Shown in pieces: positions 9,979-18,511 of a DNA stretch of 64,000 nt. Each line of letters starts with the position of its first letter. The stretch's first letter is position 1. The stretch is taken from positions 4,076,001 to 4,140,000 of the forward strand of contig NZ_AP022870.1 in assembly GCF_011764545.1 (NCBI RefSeq), in the 5' to 3' direction. Made by a program: the position numbers and the translations under genes. Origin of the DNA: Phytohabitans flavus (lineage in GTDB: Bacteria; Actinomycetota; Actinomycetes; Mycobacteriales; Micromonosporaceae). Below the pieces are notes generated by a model, which was not told the origin of the DNA, did not search any database, and saw only the letters and a program-made list of their open reading frames with translations.

Positions 9979-10977
9979 TTACGCGCCGGCCGCGTCCAGC
10001 CGAGCCAGCTGGGTCTCGTCGAGCTTGATGTCGAGCGCCGGCAGCCCCGCCTCGAACTGCGGCACCGTGCGCGGCCCGAAGAGCGCCACCATCGCCGGGT
10101 CCGTCTGGTGCAGCAGCCAGGCGAGGACGAGTTGGTTCGGAGTGACGCCCAACTCCCCCGCCAGCTCGGTGAGCACCGCCAGCCGCGCCTCGGCGTCCGG
10201 CCCCTCGTACGCGGCCATCATGTCGTGCCCGCGCCGCTTCTCCGGGTCGTCGTAGATGCCTTTGAGGATCGGCGAGTACGCGACGAGCGTGACCTCCGGG
10301 TTGGCACGCAGGAAGTCCAGCTGCTCGTCGTCCACGATGGACCCGTGCGAGAGCCCGGCCCGCCGCCGCAGGTAGCTGTGCTGCTGCTGGAGGGCGACCG
10401 GCGCCGCCCAGCCGTTCCGCTCGGCGATCTGCCGCACCCGCTCCAGCCGCCACGTGCGCACGTTGGACCAGCCGATGTACCGCAGCTTGCCGGCCGTGAC
10501 CATCTCGTCGAGCGCCTGGAGCGTCTCTTCGATCGGCGTGTTCCGGTCGTCGACGTGCACGTAGTACAGGTCAATGTGGTCGGTGCCGAGGCGGCGCAGG
10601 CTGTCGTCGACCGCCCGGCGGAGCGTGTCCCCGCCGGCGCCCTCGTACTCCTTCTCCACAACATCCCACCGCGCGCCGCGCACCTCTTCGGCGCGCTCGA
10701 CCCACGCGCTCCCCTTGGTGGCGAGGAATACGTCGTCACGCCGGCCGCGCTTCGCGAACCAGCGGCCGAGCAGCGCCTCGCTCTCCCCACCCCGGTTACC
10801 GGGGCCGGGCCACCACGCATAGCAGTTGGCGGTATCGATAAAGCTGCCGCCCGCCGCGAGGTACCCGTCGAGGATCTCGAAGGAGTCGGCTTCGCTGGTG
10901 CGGGTGCCCATCAGCATGGCACCCAGGGCAAACTGGCTTACCTGCTCACCCGTGTTTCCCAGTGCAACGGTATCCAT
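9979..10977 (-). CDS. Aldo/keto reductase
   Basis: A 332-residue NAD(P)H-dependent oxidoreductase with the AKR fold: GNTGEQVSQFALGAM at the N-terminus, the catalytic Asp/Tyr in DTANCYAWWPG (about 50-60), the Lys in LATKGSAW and the His in YYVHVDD, plus NVRTW. The ATG at 10977 begins MDTVALGNTG; a longer frame to 11025 would add an unusual leader. Substrate is probably a sugar or small aldehyde; nothing in the sequence fixes it. The promoter region is cut short by repeat B1, whose outer end lies about 53 bp upstream, so the island may influence its expression. Confidence 0.85.
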   Translation of the reverse strand: MDTVALGNTGEQVSQFALGAMLMGTRTSEADSFEILDGYLAAGGSFIDTANCYAWWPGPGNRGGESEALLGRWFAKRGRRDDVFLATKGSAWVERAEEVRGARWDVVEKEYEGAGGDTLRRAVDDSLRRLGTDHIDLYYVHVDDRNTPIEETLQALDEMVTAGKLRYIGWSNVRTWRLERVRQIAERNGWAAPVALQQQHSYLRRRAGLSHGSIVDDEQLDFLRANPEVTLVAYSPILKGIYDDPEKRRGHDMMAAYEGPDAEARLAVLTELAGELGVTPNQLVLAWLLHQTDPAMVALFGPRTVPQFEAGLPALDIKLDETQLARLDAAGA

Positions 10978-11029
10978 GACGATGACGGTAAAAGTTCGAG
11001 CGCACGCGAAGTCAAAGCCAATCAAGCAG

Positions 11030-11106
11030 ATATTCCCCCGTCCGCGTCACCTGCGGACCGCATGCTCCCGCGGGCACCGCTCCGGCCGGCGGCTCGCTAG
11101 CGCTCC
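11030..11106 (-). repeat. Family B end element, copy B1
   Basis: Reverse-oriented copy of a roughly 78-bp element also found at 12529-12610 and 54539-54621. Family B shares CCCGCGGGAGCA-nn-CGGTCCG with family A, then forms a stem from GGTCCGC to GCGGACC and ends in GGGGAATAT. B1 and B2 face each other as long terminal inverted repeats of the 11030-12610 island. Confidence 0.85.
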
Positions 11107-11446
11107 CCGAAACCCCGGCCTCCACTGCCAGCCCCGCGCACCAAGCCCCACCGCCCCCGCGGCCACCGCGCATCAGTGCGTTGACGGAGCGTGGTGCTCG
11201 GCTGTCCCCTACGGCGACTGTTGGGCACGGCGACTCGCCACGATCGGCTGGATGGCATCCGGCTGTAGCGCCGATCAAGGGCGCAAGTGCGACGGAACCC
11301 GCTGAGCGCTCAAGATCCGCCGCAGGCCACACCTCTCGGTGCCCTCCCGTCGCCCGGACCACTTTCGCCGAACGCAAAAAAGAAGCGCAACCGCAACCCC
11401 AAGCCAAATAGGGGCCGCACCACCTCGACGCCAATCATGATCCAAA

Positions 11447-11528
11447 CAAAATCCCTGATTTTGCTGCCTCCCACGACGGTTGAGGCAGGCAAAACAGGGA
11501 TTTTGCTGCCTCCCGGGCCATGGGAGGG
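11447..11528. repeat. Palindromic module E1
   Basis: Arms 11447-11470 and 11482-11505 pair over 24 bases with two differences (core AAATCCCTGATTTTGCTGCC), followed by a second small hairpin CCTCCC/GGGAGG at about 11510-11526. A close copy, E2, occurs 42.5 kb away at 54017-54100. Confidence 0.85.
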
Positions 11529-11725
11529 GTGTGCCCACGCGTCGGCTCCGACCGATGCGTCGCGCGTGGGCCGCGTCCTGGAGGGGAACGGAGCAAGTGC
11601 TCGCGAGCCAAGCCCCGCGCTGCTGCCGGGGCAGGCATAAGTCCTCACAAAGCCACCCCTCGCGACACAGCGACAGACGGACATTGCGGTGGCTCAAGAT
11701 TCGGCGCGGGCCACACATCCCCTTC

Positions 11726-11880
11726 AGTGCCGTCCCGTCGGCCCTCGACCCGCTAGTTCTTGGAGCAGGCCAACGCCCGGGGCGCCATACCCACAAACCA
11801 GCACAAACAGCACAAATGCTGGCGCCCCGGGCGTTGGCCCGCTCTGCTCATAACGGGTCGAGGACCGACGGGACGGCACT
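11726..11880. repeat. 155-bp near-perfect palindrome
   Basis: Left arm 11726-11787 pairs with right arm 11820-11880 over about 61 bases with few mismatches; the inner 19 bases (from GCCAACGCCCGGGGCGCCA) are perfect. The 32-base loop is unusually poor in T and rich in CACAAA. No gene overlaps it. Confidence 0.9.
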
Positions 11881-12009
11881 ACCCCATCCCGGAGGCCGGA
11901 GATCCCCGCCGGAGGCAAGAAATGGGGTAACCACAACCCCGAACGACACAGAACGACCGCACCAACCCTGACACCGAAGGCCCTAGGGCGGTCTGGGGCT
12001 AGGGGACTT

Positions 12010-12259
12010 CCTTGATCGATGCAAGCAGCGCCCTACCGCGCCGCGTCCGTGGCGAGAAATTGCCCCTCCAGAGCCTGTTGCAAAATTGCCCGACTACAGC
12101 GTGTGCGTAGAAAAACACGGCTGTGTCCGCCGCTGGCCGCCGAACGGCGGCCAGTGAGGGTCAACGCGACCCTCACTTCATGCGAATCTGGCGATTTTGC
12201 GACAGCCTCTCCAGGGGCAACGAATCGCCACGGACGACCAGAGCACCCACCGATCAAGG
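12010..12259. repeat. Palindromic module C1, interrupted by a MITE
   Basis: Outer inverted repeat CCTTGATCG (12010-12018) to CGATCAAGG (12251-12259), inner inverted repeat GTCCGTGGCGA to TCGCCACGGAC. Removal of 12072-12208 and one copy of CTCCAG gives the same layout as C2 at 18512-18618 and C3 at 42380-42488. Confidence 0.88.
12072..12208. mobile_element. 137-bp MITE with TIRs and CTCCAG target duplication
   Basis: Terminal inverted repeats AGCCTGTTGCAAAATTGCC and AGGCTGTCGCAAAATCGCC match at 16 of 19 positions. CTCCAG is present on both sides (12066-12071 and 12209-12214), whereas the related module C2 has it once, giving an in-window empty site. The interior has two adjoining perfect stems, 12133-12154 (9-bp arms, loop GAAC) and 12154-12176 (9-bp arms, loop AACGC). 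There is no ORF, so it would rely on a transposase elsewhere. Confidence 0.88.
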
Positions 12260-12528
12260 CCGCGCCCCCCATTCGACTGCGCCGGCCGTCCACGACCATC
12301 GCCCTGATCGGCGCGACGGGATCGAAGCGCGCGCCGATCGCGGGAGACAAGCGGTCAACATTCGCCAGCTCTGCGCATTCGCGTGCGCCAGTGCGCTGCG
12401 GCCTCACCGCCGGCCACGCCGGCCCGGGTTGGTCGTAGACCACGCGCGGAGCAGCGGCCTGGACCGCTCCACGGGCAGGCGGCGGATGGGCTTGTTGCGC
12501 GGAGCTGGCAGCGGAGGGCGGGGAATTC

Positions 12529-12610
12529 GGCGAGCGCTAGCGAGCCGCCGGCCGGAGCGGTGCCCGCGGGAGCATACGGTCCGCAACTGACGCGGACCGG
12601 GGAAATATGT
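12529..12610 (+). repeat. Family B end element, copy B2
   Basis: Mirror copy of B1. Similarity to B3 extends leftward to about 12472. Its outer end finishes one base before the stop codon of the GntR gene at 12611, so it is also placed like a terminator for that gene. Confidence 0.85.
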
Positions 12611-13282
12611 CTAAAGCGCCCTGCGGAGCCAATCCTCGACGCCGGCCACGTGCACGGTCGCCCAGGAGCGGGCCAGCTCGGGCTGGCGGGTGGCGATGGC
12701 CTCCAGGATCGCGGCGTGCTGCTCGCGGGTCTTGGCGACCGCGCCCTCCTGGGTGAGGCCGCGCCAGATCCGGGCGCGGGTGGTGGGGCCGGAGAGGCTG
12801 TCGATCAGCGAGCAGAGCACGTTGTTGCCGGAGCCGGCCGCGATCCGCCGGTGGAAGTCCAGGTCGTTGGCGACCAGCGCGTCGATGGTCGGGTCCTCGC
12901 CGAGCTCGGCCAGCACCGTGCGCAGCCCGTCGATGTCGTCGTCGGTCATCCGCTGGGCGGCGAGGGCGGTGGCCGACGGCTCGAGGATCCGCCGCACCTC
13001 GAGGAACTCCAGCACCGTGTCGTCGCGGTGGAAGTCGACCACGAAGCTCAGCGCGTCGAGCAGGAGGCCGGGCGCGAGGCTCGTCACGTACGTGCCGTCG
13101 CCCTGGCGCACGTCGAGCACCCGGATCAGGGAGAGCGCCTTGACCGCCTCGCGCAGTGAGTTGCGGGACAGGCCCAGCCGCTCGGCCAGGTCCGCCTCGC
13201 GTGGCAGCCGGTCACCGGGGCGCATCTCCCCCGACACGATCATGCCTTTGATCTTCTCGATCGCCTCGTCGGTGACCGCCAT
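12611..13282 (-). CDS. FadR-family GntR transcriptional regulator of the sugar operon
   Basis: A 223-residue regulator: winged helix-turn-helix at about 1-70 (LPREADLAERLGLSRNSLREAVKAL, VRQGDGTYV) and an all-helical FCD effector domain (about 85-215) with metal/effector ligands in NDLDFHRRIA and EQHAAILEAI. The ATG at 13282 is preceded by GGAGG. It is the last gene on the same strand as the oxidative sugar operon and, by position, probably senses a pathway acid and represses that operon. A 160-bp MITE (13348-13507) lies in its upstream region and separates it from the operon, so it may now have its own promoter. Confidence 0.88.
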   Translation of the reverse strand: MAVTDEAIEKIKGMIVSGEMRPGDRLPREADLAERLGLSRNSLREAVKALSLIRVLDVRQGDGTYVTSLAPGLLLDALSFVVDFHRDDTVLEFLEVRRILEPSATALAAQRMTDDDIDGLRTVLAELGEDPTIDALVANDLDFHRRIAAGSGNNVLCSLIDSLSGPTTRARIWRGLTQEGAVAKTREQHAAILEAIATRQPELARSWATVHVAGVEDWLRRAL

Positions 13283-13347
13283 CTGTCGCCTCCTTCGAGG
13301 GCCGCCGGTCGTCCTCGGCCCCCGCAGCCCCGCCAGGTTGACCCTAG

Positions 13348-13507
13348 GGTCTGTATCAAATTCTTTGCCGGGCTGCGCCGGGCCCAGACGGCGCCCGGCG
13401 GCGTCGACCGTAAGGCCACATACAACACCGGTATGCGACCTTGCGCCCGCCACCACCGGACACCGTCTGGACTCCGGCTCGCACCGACAAACTCTTTGAT
13501 ACAGACC
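13348..13507. mobile_element. 160-bp MITE flanked by CTAG
   Basis: Ends GGTCTGTATCAAA (13348) and its complement TTTGATACAGACC (ending 13507) are perfect over 13 bases, with partial pairing further in. CTAG flanks both sides (13344-13347 and 13508-13511), matching a YTAR-type four-base duplication known from IS5-group elements. The right CTAG contains the TAG stop codon of the amidohydrolase gene. There is no ORF of note inside. Confidence 0.8.
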
Positions 13508-14358
13508 CTAGGGACGTAGATCGTACGTCCGTACCGCTGTCCCGCCGAACACCGCGGCCCGCTCGGCCGCGCTCAGCGGCGGCAGAGCGTCGGCCAGGGC
13601 CTCCTTCACCCGACCGTAGGAGGCGGCCAGCAGGCACACCGGCCAGTCCGAGCCCCACATCACCCGGTCGGCACCGAACGCGTCGACCGCCACCGCCACG
13701 AACGGGGCGAGGTCACCCACCGTCCACCGGTCCCAGTCGGCCTCGGTCACCAGGCCGGAGAGCTTCGCGGTCACGTTGGGGTGGGCGGCGAGCGCCGCGA
13801 GAGGGCCGCGCCACCGGCCGAAGCCGGCGGCGGCGTCGCCGATCGAGGGCTTGCCGAGGTGGTCGAGCACGAAGCGGACCTCCGGCAGGTCGCCGGCGAG
13901 GCGGGCCGCCGCGGTGAGCTGGTCCGCGCGCAACACCAGGTCGAACGGGAGTCCAGCAGCCGCGATGGTACGGAGGCCGCGGCGCACGTCAGCCCGGTCG
14001 AGATAGCCGGGATCCCGCTCCGCCTGCACCTGTGACCGGATGCCGACGAGCCGGTCGCCGCCGGGCAGGGCCCGATAGCCGGCGAGGACGTCGGCGAGCG
14101 CCGGATCGGCCGGGTCGGCCCAGGCGACCACACCGGCGATCAGCATGGACTCCTTCGCGTACGCGAGCAGCAGCTCCGCCTCGCCCGTATCGCAGCGGCC
14201 GCCCTCCACGAGGACGGTACGGATGACGTCGCTCCCCCGACCGCCGCGTCCAGGTCGGCGGGGCCGAACGTGCGCCGGATCGGGGCCAGCTCGGGTGCGT
14301 CCAGCCACGTGTACCCCTGGTCGGCGCCCCAAAGGTGGTGATGCGCGTCGATGATCAC
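13508..14358 (-). CDS. Amidohydrolase-2 family lactonase (L-fuconolactonase type; one-base frameshift)
   Basis: TIM-barrel hydrolase of about 283 residues once one G is restored in the G run near 14233. Metal-site motifs are IDAHHHLWG at the start and MWGSDWPVC near the end, with FVLDHLGKP between. This family hydrolyses sugar 1,5- or 1,4-lactones; in this operon the expected substrate is L-fuconolactone or a related 6-deoxy sugar lactone. The GTG start at 14358 overlaps the upstream aldo-keto reductase stop by four bases (GTGA). The stop codon lies within the CTAG of the adjacent MITE, so the last residues may have been altered by that insertion. Confidence 0.83.
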
Positions 14359-15331
14359 TTGACGGCTCCGGGCACCGGGGCGTCGGGGCGGAGCAACCCC
14401 TCGGCGACGAGGTCGGCCCACAGCTCCTTGGGTGGCGGGTCGGCGTCGGCGAGGGCGGCGTTGCGGCGTACCTGGTCGGCGTCCTGTGCCCCGACCACCA
14501 CGGACGCCACCGCCGGATGCGCGGCCGCGAACGCGATCGCCGCGCCGGGCAGCGACGTGCCGTGCCGGGCGCAGGCGGCGGCGAGCGCGCGGGCCCGGTC
14601 GAGCACGGTGGACGGCGCGGCCCCGTACTCGTACGGCAGCCCCTCGTGCGGCCGGTCCTCGGCGAGCAGCCCGCTGTTGAAGACGCCCGCGAGGATGGCC
14701 CGCACGCCACGGCGCTCGCACTCCGGCAGCAGCGTGTCGAGGGCGGGCTGTTCGAGCAGCGTGTACCGGCCGGCGATCATGACGAAGTCGACGTCGGTGT
14801 CGCGGGCGAACCGGTGCAGCGCCTCCCCGCTCTTGCTGCCCACTCCGATCGCGCGCACGACGCCCTGGGAGCGCAGGTCGGCGAGGGCCGGGTACGCCTC
14901 GTCCACCGCCGCCGCCAGGTGATCCTCGGGGTCGTGGATCAGCACCAGGTCGACCCAGTCGAGGCCGAGGCGGGCGAGGCTCTCGTCGAGCGAGCGGCGT
15001 ACCCCTCGGCGGTGAAGTCCCACACCCGGCGGTGGTCGGCGGGCACCGCGAAGCCCTCGCTGTCGCGGCGGCCGGCGCCTTCCGGGTCGGGCACGAGCCG
15101 GCGGCCGACCTTGGTGCTGAGCACGTACTGCGCGCGGGGGAAGGCGCGGACCGCGGCGCCGAGCCGGCGCTCGGAGAGGCCGAGCCCGTAGTGCGGTGCG
15201 GTGTCGAAGTAGCGGACACCGGCGTCCCAGGCGGCGGCCACCGTCTCGGCGGCGGTGGCGTCGTCCACCTCGCGGTACAGGTTGCCGAGCTGGGCGCAAC
15301 CAAGGCCCAGCCGCCCCAGCGACAGCGTCAC
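14355..15331 (-). CDS. Aldo/keto reductase of the sugar operon (L-fucose dehydrogenase type; one-base frameshift)
   Basis: About 325 residues after restoring one G near 15005, where GAGGGG should read GAGGGGG. The front half shows LGLGCAQLGNLY, the catalytic DTAPHYG (about 48) and STKVG; the back half shows DLVLIHDPEDH, GVGSKSG and VVVGAQ. Close relatives oxidise L-fucose, L-galactose or D-arabinose at C1 with NAD(P), giving the lactone used by the neighbouring lactonase. The GTG start at 15331 overlaps the mutarotase stop (GTGA), and its own stop overlaps the lactonase start, so translation is coupled throughout. Confidence 0.83.
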
Positions 15332-15696
15332 GGCAGCTCCCACACCGGCTTGATCCCGGAGTCGGTGCCGGAGTAGTCGTCCTCGACCTCCAGCAGCTCG
15401 GCCATCCGGGCCTGCCACGGCAGGTTGGCCGGGTGCTCGCGGAGCGTGTCACGCATCTTCTTGTAGTCCTCGACCTCGACCACGTGGAAGAGGTCGCGGC
15501 CGTCGCGCCAGATCCGCCAGCTGTGCACGCCGGCCGCCCGCAGCGCGGCGTCGAGCTCCGCCGGGATCGTCGCGTGGACCTCGTCGTACTCGCTCTCCTT
15601 GCCCGGCTTCAGCCGGGTGTGCAGCGCGATCCGCTCGAACGGCCGTCCGGTGGTGCGGCCAGCGCCGTTTGCCGACGCTGACGCAAGCTCGCTCAC
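15328..15696 (-). CDS. L-rhamnose/L-fucose mutarotase-like protein
   Basis: A 122-residue ferredoxin-like dimeric alpha-beta protein of the RhaM family, with RIALHTRLKPGKESEYDEVHATI, LRAAGVHSWRIWRDGRDLFHVVEVEDY and the C-terminal PVWELP signature. It interconverts anomers of a 6-deoxy sugar, feeding the dehydrogenase next to it. The GTG at 15696 has GGAGG upstream; the longer frame to 15756 runs into the SDR gene. It follows the SDR by 25 bp and overlaps the next gene by four bases. Confidence 0.87.
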   Translation of the reverse strand: MSELASASANGAGRTTGRPFERIALHTRLKPGKESEYDEVHATIPAELDAALRAAGVHSWRIWRDGRDLFHVVEVEDYKKMRDTLREHPANLPWQARMAELLEVEDDYSGTDSGIKPVWELP

Positions 15697-15721
15697 GCAG
15701 AACCTCCGATGTTTTTTCGCG

Positions 15722-16471
15722 TCAGGGCTGGCGCAGGCGCAGGCCCTGCATGCCACCGTCGACGGCGAGGACGGTGCCGGTGGTGGAGCCGGCGGCCGGG
15801 CTGGCGAGGTACGCGATAGCGGCGGCCACCTCCTCGGCGCTGACCAGGCGGCCGGTGGGCTGCCGGGCGCGGAGCGCGGCGATCTCGGCCTCGGGGTCGG
15901 CCGCGGTGTCGAGCAGGCGGCGCACCCACGGCGTGTCGACGGTGCCGGGGTTCACGCAGTTGACCCGGATGCCCTCGCGCACGTGGTCGGCGGCCATCGC
16001 CAGGGTCAGCGACTGCACGGCGCCCTTGCTCGCGCTGTAGAGCGCCCGCGCGGGCAGGCCGGCGGTGGCCGCGATCGAGCAGGTGTTGACGATCGCGGCG
16101 TGCTCCGACGCGCGCAGGTACGGCAGCGCGGCCCGGGAGACCCGCACGATGCCGACGACGTTCACGTCGAGCACGCGCAGCCAGTCGTCGTCGGGGTTGG
16201 TCTCGATGGTGCCCTGCGCGCCGATCCCGGCGTTGTTGACGAGCACGTCGAGGCCGCCGAGCGCATCCGCCGCCGCGGCGACCCCGGCGCGCACCGACGC
16301 GTCGTCGCGCACGTCGGCGCCGAAGCCCAGCAAGGGCTCGGGTAGCCCTTCGGGCTTCAGGTCGAGGCACGCCACGCGAGCCCCCCGGGCGGCGAGCAGC
16401 TGTGCCGTGGCCAGCCCGATGCCGGACGCGCCGCCGGTGACGGCAGCGTGCAGCCCCTTGAAGTCGTTCAT
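15722..16471 (-). CDS. SDR-family dehydrogenase (2-keto-3-deoxy-L-fuconate dehydrogenase type)
   Basis: A 249-residue short-chain dehydrogenase with VTGGASGIGLATA (nucleotide-binding, about residue 9), VNNAGIG, catalytic Ser region CSIAATAG and YSASKGA, and the GG-terminal AVDGGMQ. In the oxidative L-fucose route an SDR of this type oxidises 2-keto-3-deoxy-L-fuconate to the 2,4-diketo acid; alternatively it could be the first L-fucose dehydrogenase. GGAGG precedes the ATG at 16471, which overlaps the dehydratase stop (ATGA). Confidence 0.88.
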   Translation of the reverse strand: MNDFKGLHAAVTGGASGIGLATAQLLAARGARVACLDLKPEGLPEPLLGFGADVRDDASVRAGVAAAADALGGLDVLVNNAGIGAQGTIETNPDDDWLRVLDVNVVGIVRVSRAALPYLRASEHAAIVNTCSIAATAGLPARALYSASKGAVQSLTLAMAADHVREGIRVNCVNPGTVDTPWVRRLLDTAADPEAEIAALRARQPTGRLVSAEEVAAAIAYLASPAAGSTTGTVLAVDGGMQGLRLRQP

Positions 16472-17781
16472 CGTCCCTCCACCTCAGGGAGCTTCCATAT
16501 TGGACCGTCAGGATAGGCGTAGGCGGCCAGCGTCTCGGGCCGCATGGTAGCGCTGAATCCGGGTGTGGTCGGCGTGACGTACCGGCCGTCGCGCACCACG
16601 ACCGGGTCGACGAAGTGCTCGTGCAGGTGGTCCACGTACTCGATGACCCGGTCGTCCATGCTCGCCGACACGGCCACGAAGTCGAACATGGACAGATGCT
16701 GGACCAGCTCGCACAGGCCGACACCGCCGGCGTGCGGGCAGACCGGGACCCCGTACTTGGCGGCCAGCAACAGGATCGCCACGTTTTCGTTGACGCCGGC
16801 GACCCGGGCCGCGTCGATCTGCACGTACGACACGGCGTCGAGCTGGAGCAGCTGCTTGAAGACGATGCGGTTCTGCACGTGCTCGCCGGTGGCCACCCCG
16901 ATCGGCGAGATCTGGCGGGCGATCGTGGCGTGGCCGAGCACGTCGTCGGGGCTGGTCGGCTCCTCCACCCACCACGGCTCGAACTCGGCCAGCGCGCGCA
17001 CCCACTCGACCGCCGGGCCCACGTCCCAGCGCTGGTTGGCGTCGATGGCGATGCGCACGTCCGGGCCGCACACCTCGCGGGCGATCCGCATCCGCCGTAT
17101 GTCGTCCGCGAGGTCGTCGCCCACCTTCAGCTTGACCTGCTTGAAGCCTTGCTCGATGGCCTCCTTGCAGAGGCGGCGGAGCTTGTCGTCGTCGTACCCC
17201 AGCCAGCCGGGCGACGTGGTGTAGGCGGGGAAGCCGGAGGTCAGCAGCGCCTCCTCCCGCTCGGCGCGGCCGGGCACCGCGCGGCGCAGGATGTCGAGGG
17301 CCTCGTCCGGGGTGAGCGCGTCGCTCAGGTACCGGAAGTCGACGAGGTCGACCAGCTCCTCGGGCGACATGCGGGCGAGCAGCTGCCACAGCGGCAGGCC
17401 GGCCCGCTTCGCCTTGAGGTCCCAGAGCGCGTTGACCACGGCGGCGACCGCCATGTGCATCACGCCCTTCTCCGGGCCCAGCCAGCGCAGCTGCGAGTCG
17501 TGCACCAGCTCCCGCCACACGCCGCCCAGGTTGTCGAGCGTGTCCTCCAGGGGGCGGTCGACCAGGTACGGTGCGAGTGCCGCGATCGCCGCGGACTGCA
17601 CGTCGTTGCCTCGGCCGATGGTGAACGCGAAGCCGTGTCCCTCGTGACCGTCCGGCGCGTCGGTGCGGAGCACCACGTACGACGCCGAGTAGTCGGGATC
17701 GGGATTCATCGCGTCAGAGCCGTCCAGCTCCCTGGATGTCGGAAACCGGATGTCGTAAGTGTCCAGCGCGACGATCCTCAT
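16468..17781 (-). CDS. L-fuconate dehydratase-like enolase-superfamily enzyme
   Basis: A 437-residue mandelate racemase/enolase-superfamily protein. Visible acid-base and metal residues are in QVKLKVGDD (about 215), IAIDANQRWD (about 243), WWVEEPTSPDD (about 270) and GVATGEHVQNR (about 297), with a His region PHAGGVGLCE. The N-terminal capping domain includes TYDIRFPTSRELDGSDAMN, characteristic of L-fuconate dehydratases. It removes water from L-fuconate to give 2-keto-3-deoxy-L-fuconate. First gene of the operon (16468-13508), with the promoter in the 66 bp before the divergent GNAT gene. Confidence 0.9.
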   Translation of the reverse strand: MRIVALDTYDIRFPTSRELDGSDAMNPDPDYSASYVVLRTDAPDGHEGHGFAFTIGRGNDVQSAAIAALAPYLVDRPLEDTLDNLGGVWRELVHDSQLRWLGPEKGVMHMAVAAVVNALWDLKAKRAGLPLWQLLARMSPEELVDLVDFRYLSDALTPDEALDILRRAVPGRAEREEALLTSGFPAYTTSPGWLGYDDDKLRRLCKEAIEQGFKQVKLKVGDDLADDIRRMRIAREVCGPDVRIAIDANQRWDVGPAVEWVRALAEFEPWWVEEPTSPDDVLGHATIARQISPIGVATGEHVQNRIVFKQLLQLDAVSYVQIDAARVAGVNENVAILLLAAKYGVPVCPHAGGVGLCELVQHLSMFDFVAVSASMDDRVIEYVDHLHEHFVDPVVVRDGRYVTPTTPGFSATMRPETLAAYAYPDGPIWKLPEVEGR

Positions 17782-17847
17782 ACATCCGATGTTTACCAGT
17801 CCCCGAGGCCGGCACAAGGGCGAGCGGCTGTGGGATAGTGGTCCGCG

Positions 17848-18294
17848 ATGATCACGGTCGGCCCGCTGGGGCCCGCGGACCGCGCCGCCTGGGAGGTGCT
17901 GGCCCGCGGCTACAAGGCGTTCTACGAGACACCGGTGCCCGACGAGGGGTACGCACGGACGTGGCGCCGCCTGCTCGGCCCGGAGGACGTGCACGACGCG
18001 GGCGCTCGGCTCGACGGCCGCCTGGTGGGCATCGCGCACTACCTCTTCCACGCCACGATCTGGCAGCCGGACTATTGCTACCTCCAGGACCTCTTCGTCG
18101 ACGAGACGGTCCGCGGCCGCGGCACCGCCCGCGCACTCATCGAGCACGTCGCGGCGAAGGCCCGCGCGAGAGGCGCCGCCCGCCTTTACTGGACCACAAA
18201 GACGGACAACACCACCGCCCGCACCCTTTACGACAAGGTCGCGCGATTCAACGGCTTCATCCGCTACGACTACAGCGGCCCCCTCTCCCACTAA
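17848..18294 (+). CDS. GNAT-family N-acetyltransferase
   Basis: A 148-residue acyl-CoA transferase with the GNAT fold: N-terminal VGPLGPADRAAWEVLARGYK, the beta-4/acetyl-CoA loop LQDLFVDETVRGRGTARALIEHV (about 77-98), and WTTKTDNTTARTLYDKV. The substrate is unknown, probably a small amine. It diverges from the dehydratase operon and is followed by a repeat island starting about 55 bp downstream. Confidence 0.9.
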   Translation: MITVGPLGPADRAAWEVLARGYKAFYETPVPDEGYARTWRRLLGPEDVHDAGARLDGRLVGIAHYLFHATIWQPDYCYLQDLFVDETVRGRGTARALIEHVAAKARARGAARLYWTTKTDNTTARTLYDKVARFNGFIRYDYSGPLSH

Positions 18295-18349
18295 GGGGCG
18301 GCATCGAAGGTCGCCATCGCGATACAGATTAATTCAAGAACGAAGATAT

Positions 18350-18410
18350 GAGCTACCGCGACGTCCGCGGTGGTCCGGACCGCTGCTCCCGCAGCCTCAC
18401 CCCCGCGCTT
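18350..18410 (-). repeat. Family A end element, copy A2
   Basis: Reverse-oriented A copy (outer end GAGCTACCGCGACGTCCGCG). Pairs with A3 as inverted ends of the 18350-18907 island. Confidence 0.85.
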
Positions 18411-18454
18411 CACACCCACCGCCGGCCTAGCGGCCAGCGGCGCGATGAACTCCC

Positions 18455-18502
18455 GATCTAGTCGACTTCTTGCCGCCAGGGCGACAGAAAGTCGCCTAGA
18501 TC
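18455..18502. repeat. Palindromic module F1
   Basis: Imperfect inverted repeat beginning GATCTAGTCGACTT and ending GTCGCCTAGATC; a perfect version, F2, occurs at 54129-54176. Confidence 0.8.
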
Positions 18503-18511
18503 TGGGACTTT

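Larger units (their letters stand above)
11030..12610. mobile_element. Gene-free composite repeat island with inverted B ends
   Basis: About 1.58 kb with no credible gene on either strand. It is bounded by B1 and B2 in inverted orientation (roughly 90 percent alike over about 78 bp). Cargo in order: a segment at about 11309-11358 that recurs at 11694-11745, palindrome E1 (11447-11505), a very long palindrome (11726-11880), and palindrome C1 (12010-12259) containing a MITE. One end lies 53 bp upstream of the aldo-keto reductase and the other touches the stop codon of the GntR gene. No target duplication could be identified with certainty. Mobility is inferred from repetition and end structure. 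Confidence 0.6.

Noticed and set aside
11181..12590. Several 60-160 codon frames in the repeat island
   Set aside because: They overlap each other on both strands, cross palindromes and contain no domain; the region is best treated as non-coding.
5101..17781. Functional link of lar genes and L-lactate from the fucose route
   Set aside because: Distance, absence of larA and of the final hydrolase leave it without sequence support.
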